Source: Rhizobiaceae bacterium (lineage in GTDB: Bacteria > Pseudomonadota > Alphaproteobacteria > Rhizobiales > Rhizobiaceae). From it: a stretch of 6,319 bases of DNA. Shown in pieces: positions 1-5,706 of this stretch. Numbering within the stretch: position 1 is the stretch's first letter; each line of letters begins with the position of its first letter. Location: positions 1 to 6,319 of the forward strand of contig JAESSK010000130.1 of assembly GCA_016764155.1 (NCBI GenBank), read 5' to 3'. Under the pieces are notes generated by a model. The model saw nothing but the letters and a program-made list of their open reading frames with translations, was not told the DNA's origin and did no database searches. Made by a program: the position numbers and the translations under genes.

Positions 1-972
1 TGGCAGGGATGGCAGATACCGGTGAAAACCGATATTGCCCATGGTGCTGCCCGTATTGAAAGCATTGATGGTAGCCTGCTGATCGAGCGTATTAGTCAGG
101 GACAGGTTGCGGTGATCGCAGGATTTCAGGGCATTAGCCCGGATAACCGGATCGCTACCCTTGGCCGGGGTGGTTCTGATACCAGTGCAGTGGCGATTGC
201 TGCTGCAATTGAAGCCGATCGCTGCGATATTTATACCGACGTGGACGGGGTTTACACCACCGACCCGCGGATTGAGCCAAAGGCTGCGCGGTTGGATAAA
301 ATATCCTTTGAGGAAATGCTTGAAATGGCATCCTTGGGGGCAAAAGTTTTGCAGGTGCGCTCGGTAGAGCTTGCCATGGTGCATGGGGTGCGCTTGTTTG
401 TGCGCTCCAGTTTTGAAGATCCGATGGCCCATGGCACGAATGCTAATGGCATGCCCGTTGGAACGCTAATTTGTGATGAGGATGAGATCGTGGAAAAACA
501 GGTTGTAACTGGAATTGCCTATACCCGTGACGAGGCGCAAATTTCGCTTCGAAGAGTGCCGGATAAACCGGGCGTCTCCGCCACTATTTTCACCCCGCTT
601 GCAGCAGCGCACGTGAATGTGGATATGATCGTGCAGAGCGTGTCGGAAGATGGATCGAAAACCGATATTACTTTCACCATTCCTGAATCCGACATGGAAC
701 GGGCTATTGCTGTTTTGGAAGAGCACAAAGACGAGATTGGCTATGAAGTCATACAAAATGACCGTGGTCTGGGCAAGATTTCGGTCATCGGCATGGGGAT
801 GCGCAGCCACGCAGGTGTTGCCTCCACAGCCTTTGAAGCGTTGGCGCAAAAAGGCATCAACATTCGTGCGATCACTACCTCGGAAATCAAGTTTTCGGTA
901 TTGATTGATACAGATTATGTGGAATTGGCAGTTAGAACCCTGCATTCAGTATATGATTTGAACGAGGAATAA
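1..972 (+). CDS. lysC: Aspartate kinase (aspartokinase), 5'-truncated by the window edge
   Basis: Aspartate kinase phosphorylates L-aspartate to 4-phospho-L-aspartate, the first step towards lysine, threonine, methionine and diaminopimelate; it is cytosolic. The frame is open from base 1 (W-Q-G-W-Q-I-P-V-K-T-D), so the true start lies upstream, and the GTG at 22 is only an internal valine. 323 codons are visible; rhizobial LysC is usually about 420 residues, so roughly the first 100 are missing. Visible kinase-domain motifs are GRGGSDTSAVA (nt 166-198) and YTDVDGVYTTDPR (nt 232-270), typical of the amino-acid kinase fold. From about nt 499 (QVVTGIAYTR) two ACT domains follow, roughly nt 505-735 and 745-969, the second containing SVIGMGMRSHAGVA and ITTSEIKFSVLID. 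Such ACT pairs bind lysine and/or threonine for feedback inhibition; which effector applies here cannot be read from the sequence. It ends with TAA, 73 nt before ptsP, a neighbour commonly seen in Rhizobiales. Confidence 0.96.
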   Translation, partial: WQGWQIPVKTDIAHGAARIESIDGSLLIERISQGQVAVIAGFQGISPDNRIATLGRGGSDTSAVAIAAAIEADRCDIYTDVDGVYTTDPRIEPKAARLDKISFEEMLEMASLGAKVLQVRSVELAMVHGVRLFVRSSFEDPMAHGTNANGMPVGTLICDEDEIVEKQVVTGIAYTRDEAQISLRRVPDKPGVSATIFTPLAAAHVNVDMIVQSVSEDGSKTDITFTIPESDMERAIAVLEEHKDEIGYEVIQNDRGLGKISVIGMGMRSHAGVASTAFEALAQKGINIRAITTSEIKFSVLIDTDYVELAVRTLHSVYDLNEE

Positions 973-995
973 TATTCCTGCAATTTATATTTAAT

Positions 996-1021
996 ACCTG
1001 TTAAAATAGGTTGTTATTTTT
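996..1021 (+). terminator. Weak terminator-like hairpin after lysC
   Basis: ACCTG (996-1000) can pair with TAGGT (1007-1011) around a six-base A/T loop, including one G-U pair, and is followed by a T-rich run ending at 1021. The stem is only 5 bp and AT-rich, so it may at most attenuate transcription between lysC and ptsP; readthrough is likely. No convincing promoter is visible in the 73-nt gap. Confidence 0.22.
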
Positions 1022-1033
1022 GGTCGATTCCCG

Positions 1034-1045
1034 AGGAGGGAAATC
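1034..1045 (+). promoter_or_regulatory. Strong ribosome binding site of ptsP
   Basis: A perfect AGGAGG at 1034-1039 lies 6 nt before the ATG at 1046. It fixes the ptsP start and suggests efficient translation independent of lysC. Confidence 0.85.
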
Positions 1046-3394
1046 ATGAACCGCCCGGAATCGGGGCCGCGTGTTCTTTTGAAACATCTCCGCGAGGTGA
1101 TGGCAGAGGCGCTGGAAGCCCAAGAGCAGTTGGATAAAATTGTGATGCATATCGCCGCCAATATGGTGGCCGATGTGTGTTCGGTTTATGTGTTGCGCTC
1201 GGATGATAACCTTGAACTCTATGCCAGTGTGGGCTTGAACCCCGATGCGGTGCACGAAGTATCCTTGAAGGTTGGTCAGGGTCTGGTCGGTACGATTGCA
1301 GCGAACGCACGTTCGCTCAATCTGGAAGATGCGCAGAAGCACCCGGCCTTTGCCTATTTGCCGGAAACAGGTGAAGAAGTTTTCAATTCATTTATGGGTG
1401 TTCCGATTTTGCGCGCTGGTCGTGCGCTTGGGGTTCTGGTTGTTCAGAACAAGGAAGGGCGTATCTTTGGCGATGTGGAAATCGAGGCGCTTGAAACCAC
1501 TGCGATGGTTATTGCCGAACTGATTGCTGCTGGCCAGTTGGCAGGGCTTGGCAAGCAGGGCAGCGGACTTGATTTGACCCGTCCCTTGATGCTCACCGGC
1601 GTACCGCTTGCCGAGGGTATTGGTTTCGGCAAGGTCGTTTTGCATGAGCCGCGTGTGGTGGTAACAGATCTTTTTAACGAAGATGCCCAAGGTGAAATCG
1701 AACGGCTGGGTGCTGCTCTTGGCAAATTACGCATATCGATTGACGGTCTGTTACAACGCGGTGAGGTCACCAAAGACGGTGAACATCGCGAAGTGCTGGA
1801 AGCCTACCGGATGTTTGCCAATGATCGCGGGTGGATCCGCCGGATGGAAGAAGCGATTTCCAACGGACTGACGGCGGAAGCTTCTGTTGAAAAAGTGCAG
1901 AGCGATAACCGCGCCCGAATGGCGCGCCAGTCTGACCCTTATTTGCGCGAGCATTTGCATGATCTGGATGATCTTGCGAACCGGTTGCTGCGGGAACTGA
2001 TGGGCAAACCGCATGGGCCGATGGATGAAAATATTACCGGTGATTTTGTGATTGTAGCGCGTAATATGGGCGCTGCCGAATTGCTTGATTATGCCGGAAA
2101 AAACCTTCGCGGTCTTGTTCTCGAAGAAGCCGCACCGACCTCGCATGTGGTGATTGTTGCGCGTGCGCTCGGTATCGCGGTGGTTGGTCAATTATCCGAT
2201 GTGATCTCGATTTCTGAAAGCAATGATACGATCATTGTGGATGGGGAAAGCGGTGATGTGCATATTCGCCCGACGGAAGAAGTTGAAGTTTCTTATGCGG
2301 AGAAAGTTGAACTTCTGGTACGCCAACAGGCGCTCTATGAAAACATGAAAAACGAGCCCTCACTCACCAAGGATGGGGTGGCAATTGATCTGCTGATGAA
2401 TGCCGGTCTGTTGATGGATTTGCCCCAGTTGGAAAACGTCAATGCGGCTGGTATCGGTCTGTTTCGTACAGAATTACAGTTCATGGTTGCCGCCTCGTTT
2501 CCGCGTCCAGGCGAGCAGGAAGAGCTTTATCGAAGTGTGATAAAGGCGGCCAATGGCAAGCCGGTTACCTTTCGTACGCTTGATGTGGGGGGCGATAAGG
2601 TGCTGCCTTATCTACGCTCAGTCCATGAGGAAAATCCGGCCCTTGGCTGGAGGGCTATCCGGCTATCTCTTGACCGTCCGGGGCTGATCCGTACGCAGGT
2701 CAAAGCGTTGCTTAAGGCTGCGGATGGTGGCTCTTTAAAAATCATGTTGCCGATGGTGACAGAAGTTCGCGAGATCACCAGGGCCAAGGAAATCATTGAT
2801 CACGAGGTTGAATTGCTGAAGCGATTTGGCCATGAAATGCCAACAGAATTAAAGCTTGGCGTGATGATCGAAGTGCCGTCACTGCTTTGGCAGTTGGATG
2901 AATTGATGGCCGAGGTAGATTTCGTATCGATCGGCTCCAATGATCTGTTTCAATTTATCATGGCGAGCGACCGGGGAAATGCCAAAATTTCCAATCGGTT
3001 TAGCCCGCTTAGTCGTCCGTTCCTTAGGGCTTTGCACCAGATTGCATTAAAGGCTGATGAGCACGAGACGGAATTTTCTCTTTGTGGGGAAATTGCTGGT
3101 CAACCACTGGCCGCAATGGCGCTGGTGGCGCTGGGCTATCGTGCAATCTCCATGTCTCCTGCATCGCTCGGCCCGGTTAAGGCTATGACTTTGAATCTGG
3201 ATAAATCAAAGCTGGAACCGTTATTGCTGGATGCGCTGGCGAAACCTTCCAATGATACACCATTGTTGAATTGTTGGAGGACTTTGCCGATTCTCATGGA
3301 ATTCCGTATTAGCGTCGCTTTCGCAACGCTAATACGGTTCTTTTTCGCACAATTTGTTCGAAAACCGGTTCCCACTTTTCGGATTGTGCTTTAG
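1046..3394 (+). CDS. ptsP: PtsP, nitrogen-PTS phosphoenolpyruvate-protein phosphotransferase (EI-Ntr), 3' end frameshifted
   Basis: EI-Ntr autophosphorylates from phosphoenolpyruvate and passes the phosphate to NPr and then EIIA-Ntr, a cytosolic regulatory relay for nitrogen/carbon status and potassium transport. Domain order: GAF sensor (about residues 20-165), PEP-utiliser N-terminal domain (about 185-310), swivelling phosphohistidine domain, and C-terminal PEP-binding barrel (about 430-725). Key residues sit exactly 178 positions after those of E. coli enzyme I: phosphorylated His367 in APTSHVVIVARALG, Arg510 in FRTLDVGGDK, metal ligands Glu609 (GVMIEVPS) and Asp633 (SIGSNDLFQF), and Cys680 in SLCGEIAG. 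All catalytic parts are therefore intact. The literal frame has 782 codons and stops at 3394, but its last ~41 residues are unlike the family. One frame away, 3268-3309 reads ELLEDFADSHGIPY followed by TAG (3310-3312); inserting one base near 3256-3268 gives 755 residues, the usual size. The native gene probably ends at 3312. Whether the shift is a sequence error or a real mutation is unknown. Confidence 0.95.
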   Translation: MNRPESGPRVLLKHLREVMAEALEAQEQLDKIVMHIAANMVADVCSVYVLRSDDNLELYASVGLNPDAVHEVSLKVGQGLVGTIAANARSLNLEDAQKHPAFAYLPETGEEVFNSFMGVPILRAGRALGVLVVQNKEGRIFGDVEIEALETTAMVIAELIAAGQLAGLGKQGSGLDLTRPLMLTGVPLAEGIGFGKVVLHEPRVVVTDLFNEDAQGEIERLGAALGKLRISIDGLLQRGEVTKDGEHREVLEAYRMFANDRGWIRRMEEAISNGLTAEASVEKVQSDNRARMARQSDPYLREHLHDLDDLANRLLRELMGKPHGPMDENITGDFVIVARNMGAAELLDYAGKNLRGLVLEEAAPTSHVVIVARALGIAVVGQLSDVISISESNDTIIVDGESGDVHIRPTEEVEVSYAEKVELLVRQQALYENMKNEPSLTKDGVAIDLLMNAGLLMDLPQLENVNAAGIGLFRTELQFMVAASFPRPGEQEELYRSVIKAANGKPVTFRTLDVGGDKVLPYLRSVHEENPALGWRAIRLSLDRPGLIRTQVKALLKAADGGSLKIMLPMVTEVREITRAKEIIDHEVELLKRFGHEMPTELKLGVMIEVPSLLWQLDELMAEVDFVSIGSNDLFQFIMASDRGNAKISNRFSPLSRPFLRALHQIALKADEHETEFSLCGEIAGQPLAAMALVALGYRAISMSPASLGPVKAMTLNLDKSKLEPLLLDALAKPSNDTPLLNCWRTLPILMEFRISVAFATLIRFFFAQFVRKPVPTFRIVL
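3256..3312 (+). other. ptsP: Apparent frameshift and displaced native stop of ptsP
   Basis: In the literal ptsP frame the residues after NDTPLL become N-C-W-R-T-L-P and onward, Trp/Phe-rich and unlike EI-Ntr. In the -1 frame the sequence reads YTIVELLEDFADSHGIPY then TAG at 3310-3312, an ending of the type expected for alphaproteobacterial PtsP. That frame is closed upstream by TGA at 3253-3255, so the change of frame must lie between about 3256 and 3268. One missing base (or two extra) explains it. No clear slippery heptamer (X XXY YYZ) is present, so programmed frameshifting is not favoured. Confidence 0.8.
3304..3345 (+). terminator. Intrinsic terminator of ptsP
   Basis: A perfect 12-bp inverted repeat, CCGTATTAGCGT (3304-3315) and ACGCTAATACGG (3326-3337), encloses a 10-nt loop and is followed by TTCTTTTT (3338-3345). 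This is a standard rho-independent terminator for + strand transcription. The inferred native ptsP stop TAG (3310-3312) lies inside the left arm, so the gene ends within its own terminator. It should separate the lysC-ptsP transcript from prfA-prmC. There is no T run on the other side, so it looks one-directional. Confidence 0.88.
3347..3389 (+). repeat. RIME-like intergenic palindromic repeat
   Basis: An imperfect palindrome of 43 bp: GCACAAT (3347-3353) pairs with ATTGTGC (3383-3389), and CGAAAA (3359-3364) pairs with TTTTCG (3376-3381), around a core of ACCGGTTCCCAC. The core resembles the dispersed palindromic repeats of Rhizobiales (RIME type, with AAGTGGGAACCGGTTTT on the other strand), recalled from general knowledge and not searched. 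Its function is unknown; such elements may form RNA hairpins in 3' regions. It directly follows the ptsP terminator, and the literal ptsP frame reads through it. Confidence 0.65.
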
Positions 3395-3453
3395 TTACGA
3401 TCCTGGCTCCTCGTCAAAAACCTTGAAACTCTGACACCCTCTGGAAAAAATAT

Positions 3454-4536
3454 ATGCTCGTTCGTGAAAAATTGGATCATTTGGTTGAACGCCATACCGG
3501 TATCGAAGCGGAGATGGTGAAAAATCCCGATCCTGAGACCTATGTGAAACTGGCATCAGAATATGCCGAGCTGGGGCCGGTGGTCAGCAAGATCAAATCT
3601 TATATCGAATCAGAAAACAATCTGGCCGAGGCGCAGGAATTGCTCGATGATAAGGAAACCGATGCAGAAATGCGCGAACTTGCCGAGATGGAAAAACAAG
3701 AGAGCCGCGAGCGCCTTGAGCAGTTGGAAGAAGAACTGAAATTTCTGCTGATCCCTAAAGATGCAGCAGATGATAAAAGTGCGATTGTGGAAATCAGAGC
3801 TGGTACGGGTGGTTCGGAAGCAGCTCTTTTCGCCGGTGATTTGTTTCGTATGTATGAACGCTATTCGGCTGAGCGCGGTTGGAAAGTGGAGGTGCTTTCT
3901 GAAAGCGACGGGGAAGTGGGCGGCTATAAAGAGATCGTGTTTTCGATCAATGGTCGAGGTGTGTTTGCCCGGTTGAAATTTGAATCCGGTGTTCACCGGG
4001 TTCAGCGTGTGCCGGAAACAGAGTCTGGTGGTCGTATCCATACATCGGCTGCAACGGTCGCAGTGTTGCCGGAAGCCGAAGAGATTGATGTGGAAATTCG
4101 CACTGAGGATATCCGGATTGATACTATGCGGGCGTCCGGTGCTGGCGGACAGCATGTGAATACAACCGATAGTGCGGTGCGTATTACCCACCTTCCATCG
4201 GGGATTGTGGTTTTATCGACTGAAAAATCACAGCATCAAAACCGTGCTAATGCGATGAAAGAATTGCGTACACGGCTTTATGATATGGAGCGGCAAAAAG
4301 CCGATAAGGAACGGGCTGATTCACGCAAAGGTCAGGTCGGTTCAGGCGATCGTTCTGAGCGCATCCGAACCTATAACTTTCCTCAAGGGCGGGTTACCGA
4401 TCACCGGATCAACCTTACGCTTTATAAACTTGAACGCCTGCTGGCAGGTGAGGGAGTGGATGAATTGATTGACGCTTTGATTACCGATCATCAGGTAACG
4501 CTGTTGGCGGATATAGAGGGTCATGGGGAAGGATAA
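3454..4536 (+). CDS. prfA: Peptide chain release factor 1 (RF1)
   Basis: RF1 recognises UAA and UAG in the ribosomal A site and triggers peptidyl-tRNA hydrolysis. The 360 residues match the usual family length. The N-terminal part ([16 protein letters not shown] onward) is helical; the PCRF domain covers about residues 60-200. The stop-codon recognition tripeptide is the PxT form, Pro187-Glu188-Thr189 in [15 protein letters not shown], which marks RF1 rather than RF2 (SPF). The catalytic Gly231-Gly232-Gln233 lies in [18 protein letters not shown], and the conserved end [18 protein letters not shown] is present. Gln233 is the residue methylated by PrmC, encoded next door. The start is well bounded: an in-frame TGA lies at 3424-3426 and no other start codon falls between. 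The ribosome site is weak (GGAAAA, 3443-3448). With a terminator upstream, a promoter must lie in about 3346-3453, but I see no convincing -35/-10 pair. Confidence 0.97.
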   Translation: MLVREKLDHLVERHTGIEAEMVKNPDPETYVKLASEYAELGPVVSKIKSYIESENNLAEAQELLDDKETDAEMRELAEMEKQESRERLEQLEEELKFLLIPKDAADDKSAIVEIRAGTGGSEAALFAGDLFRMYERYSAERGWKVEVLSESDGEVGGYKEIVFSINGRGVFARLKFESGVHRVQRVPETESGGRIHTSAATVAVLPEAEEIDVEIRTEDIRIDTMRASGAGGQHVNTTDSAVRITHLPSGIVVLSTEKSQHQNRANAMKELRTRLYDMERQKADKERADSRKGQVGSGDRSERIRTYNFPQGRVTDHRINLTLYKLERLLAGEGVDELIDALITDHQVTLLADIEGHGEG

Positions 4537-5392
4537 ACCCTTGGGCCAGACCATTGCCGATCTGTTAAATTTCGCGACTGCGACACTCATTGAGGCGGGC
4601 TGTGAAACGCCGAAACTGGATGCGCGATTGCTGATGCAGCATGTTTGCGAAATCGAGCATGCCGGGCTAATTTCGCGGATGAATGAGCAAGTTTCAAACG
4701 CGGACCATGACGCATTTTTGAAATTGATTGAACTGCGGGTGTCCGGGCGCTCAGTGCACCGTATTATCGGGTATCGTGAATTTTACGGCCATATGTTCAA
4801 ACTTTCGCCGGATACGCTGGAACCGCGTCCGGATACGGAATGTTTGATTGACCGTGTGCTTGCGGATCGCGGGGAGTTTGGGCCGAAGCCGCACTTTGTC
4901 GATATTGGTACCGGGAGTGGTGCGATTGCAATCAGTCTGCTGAAGGCCTTGCCGGACGCAAGGGCTGTGGCGAGCGATATAAGTATAGGCGCTTTGGAGA
5001 CTGCGAAATTTAACGCAAATGCACTGGATGTTTCGCAACGTATTGAATTTGTTCAAAGCAATTATTGCGATGATCTTACGGGCCTATTTGATTTTCTGGT
5101 TTCAAACCCGCCTTATATTGCCACTGCCGAGGTTAAAGCGCTTGAGAGCGAAGTGCGGGACTGGGACCCCTCCATTGCGCTCGATGGTGGCGCCGATGGA
5201 CTGGATGCTTACCGGGAAATACTTAAATCAGCGACAACTGTTTTAAAGCCCGGCGGGAAGCTTTATTTGGAGATTGGTTATGATCAAGCCACTGATTTAC
5301 AAGCATTATCGGGTTCTTATGGTCTGGAATTCGGTGGTTTAACCCGTGACCTTGGCGGGCAACCGAGGGTGATTGTGTTAATTTCCGGGTAA
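4523..5392 (+). CDS. prmC: Release factor glutamine N5-methyltransferase PrmC (HemK)
   Basis: PrmC uses S-adenosylmethionine to methylate the glutamine of the GGQ motif in RF1 and RF2, raising termination efficiency. An N-terminal helical domain (about residues 1-95) is followed by [11 protein letters not shown], the SAM-binding glycine loop DIGTGSG (127-133) and the substrate-glutamine motif NPPY (195-198) in [13 protein letters not shown]. Further family marks are [20 protein letters not shown] and LYLEIGYDQ near the C-terminus. At 289 residues it is of normal size. With ATG 4523 it overlaps prfA by 14 nt, suggesting one transcript and coupled translation of enzyme and substrate. A TTG at 4541 is an alternative start, giving 283 residues and a 4-nt gap, and has a better-placed ribosome site. 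The body of the gene is certain; the first six codons are not. Confidence 0.96.
   Translation: MGKDKPLGQTIADLLNFATATLIEAGCETPKLDARLLMQHVCEIEHAGLISRMNEQVSNADHDAFLKLIELRVSGRSVHRIIGYREFYGHMFKLSPDTLEPRPDTECLIDRVLADRGEFGPKPHFVDIGTGSGAIAISLLKALPDARAVASDISIGALETAKFNANALDVSQRIEFVQSNYCDDLTGLFDFLVSNPPYIATAEVKALESEVRDWDPSIALDGGADGLDAYREILKSATTVLKPGGKLYLEIGYDQATDLQALSGSYGLEFGGLTRDLGGQPRVIVLISG
4527..4543 (+). promoter_or_regulatory. Ribosome binding site favouring an alternative TTG start of prmC
   Basis: GGAAGGA at 4527-4533 lies 7 nt before the in-frame TTG at 4541-4543. The ATG at 4523 is preceded by AGAGGG (4515-4520) only 2 nt away, closer than normal. The sequence therefore leaves the prmC start ambiguous between ATG 4523 and TTG 4541. 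Confidence 0.4.
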
Positions 5393-5440
5393 TTATTAAT
5401 ATAATTTACTGCTTTTATTGGCTGAAAACTGCAGAAAACG

Positions 5441-5469
5441 CTTGGAATCTGCGTCGTGAGTTGCTAGCT
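5441..5469 (+). promoter_or_regulatory. Possible sigma-70 type promoter in the intergenic region
   Basis: CTTGGA (5441-5446) and CTAGCT (5464-5469) are separated by exactly 17 nt. Each matches four of six positions of the alphaproteobacterial housekeeping consensus (CTTGAC and CTATAT). Transcription would start near 5476. It could drive a small RNA or the DUF4167 gene. Moderate match only. Confidence 0.35.
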
Positions 5470-5546
5470 TAAAGGTACGGTAGGACAGACCAAGTGAGTC
5501 TATGGTTCTGCATTCAGTTCCCAACCCTGATATTTTTGCAATATAT

Positions 5547-5574
5547 TTGACAGATGGGCGGAATATTAATTAAC
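5547..5574 (+). promoter_or_regulatory. Possible promoter of the DUF4167 gene
   Basis: A perfect TTGACA (5547-5552) is followed after 16 nt by ATTAAC (5569-5574), a poor -10. Initiation would fall near 5580, leaving a leader of about 120 nt before the DUF4167 start. Confidence 0.28.
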
Positions 5575-5616
5575 CCGAGATATCGGCAGGACATTTCAAA
5601 TTAATTGCAAATGCAG

Positions 5617-5648
5617 AAAAGCGCAGAGGATTGCGCGGCCTTTTATTT
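5617..5648 (+). terminator. Terminator-like hairpin upstream of the DUF4167 gene
   Basis: GCGCA (5621-5625) pairs with TGCGC (5632-5636) around GAGGAT; a GGCC spacer then precedes TTTTATTT (5641-5648). An alternative fold adds AAAAG (5617-5621) with CTTTT (5640-5644). The stem is short and the T run is displaced, so this may be a leader hairpin rather than a terminator. Confidence 0.3.
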
Positions 5649-5691
5649 AGGCATATCCATTTAGCTTAATTTTCTCAAAACCAATCATCAA

Positions 5692-5706
5692 ATGAGTGAT
5701 CAATGA
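5692..5706 (+). promoter_or_regulatory. Four-codon upstream frame overlapping the DUF4167 start (ATGA)
   Basis: ATG at 5692 encodes M-S-D-Q and stops at TGA 5704-5706, which overlaps the DUF4167 ATG (5703-5705) as ATGA. Such overlaps allow termination-reinitiation coupling. The main start has only a weak ribosome site (GAG at 5694-5696, inside this frame). It may be chance. Confidence 0.2.

Larger units (their letters stand above)
5476..5648 (+). ncRNA. Candidate small RNA or long 5' leader
   Basis: This is a speculative transcript from the promoter-like element at 5441-5469 to the hairpin with T-rich tail at 5617-5648, about 170 nt. Within it CAGACCA (5486-5492) can pair with TGGTTCTG (5503-5510) with one bulged base. 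Rhizobiales carry several chromosomal intergenic small RNAs of about this size with similar promoters (the alpha-r families); membership cannot be tested by eye. The alternative is that the segment is simply the untranslated leader of the DUF4167 mRNA. Confidence 0.28.
5393..5702. other. 310-bp intergenic region between prmC and the DUF4167 gene
   Basis: This AT-rich stretch holds no credible protein gene of any length apart from a four-codon ATG frame at its end. It does hold promoter-like elements (5441-5469 and 5547-5574), a bulged hairpin (CAGACCA at 5486-5492 with TGGTTCTG at 5503-5510) and a terminator-like hairpin near 5617-5648. No clear terminator directly follows prmC; CTGC (5409-5412) and GCAG (5431-5434) could form a weak hairpin but lack a T run. 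The region is long for an otherwise compact segment. Confidence 0.6.

Noticed and set aside
466..945. Minus-strand frame of 159 codons opposite lysC
   Set aside because: Cys/His-rich composition typical of antisense shadows; the + strand has clear ACT-domain motifs.
1751..2191. Minus-strand frame of 146 codons opposite ptsP
   Set aside because: Covers the conserved phosphohistidine region on the + strand; no independent motif or start signal.
3258..3270. Programmed -1 ribosomal frameshifting in ptsP
   Set aside because: No X XXY YYZ slippery heptamer is present where the frames can be joined, and EI-Ntr is not known to use one; an indel is simpler.
3136..3375. Minus-strand open frame of 79 codons over the ptsP end, terminator and repeat
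   Set aside because: It starts inside the RIME-like repeat and reads the ptsP complement; no domain or ribosome site. Such MGTGFRT-type frames are a usual by-product of this repeat.
3610..4191. Minus-strand frame of 193 codons opposite prfA
   Set aside because: Long only because prfA codon use avoids stops on that strand; Cys/Phe/His-rich with no family resemblance.
5409..5434. Hairpin after prmC as its terminator
   Set aside because: Only a 4-bp outer stem with a bulge and no T run follows.
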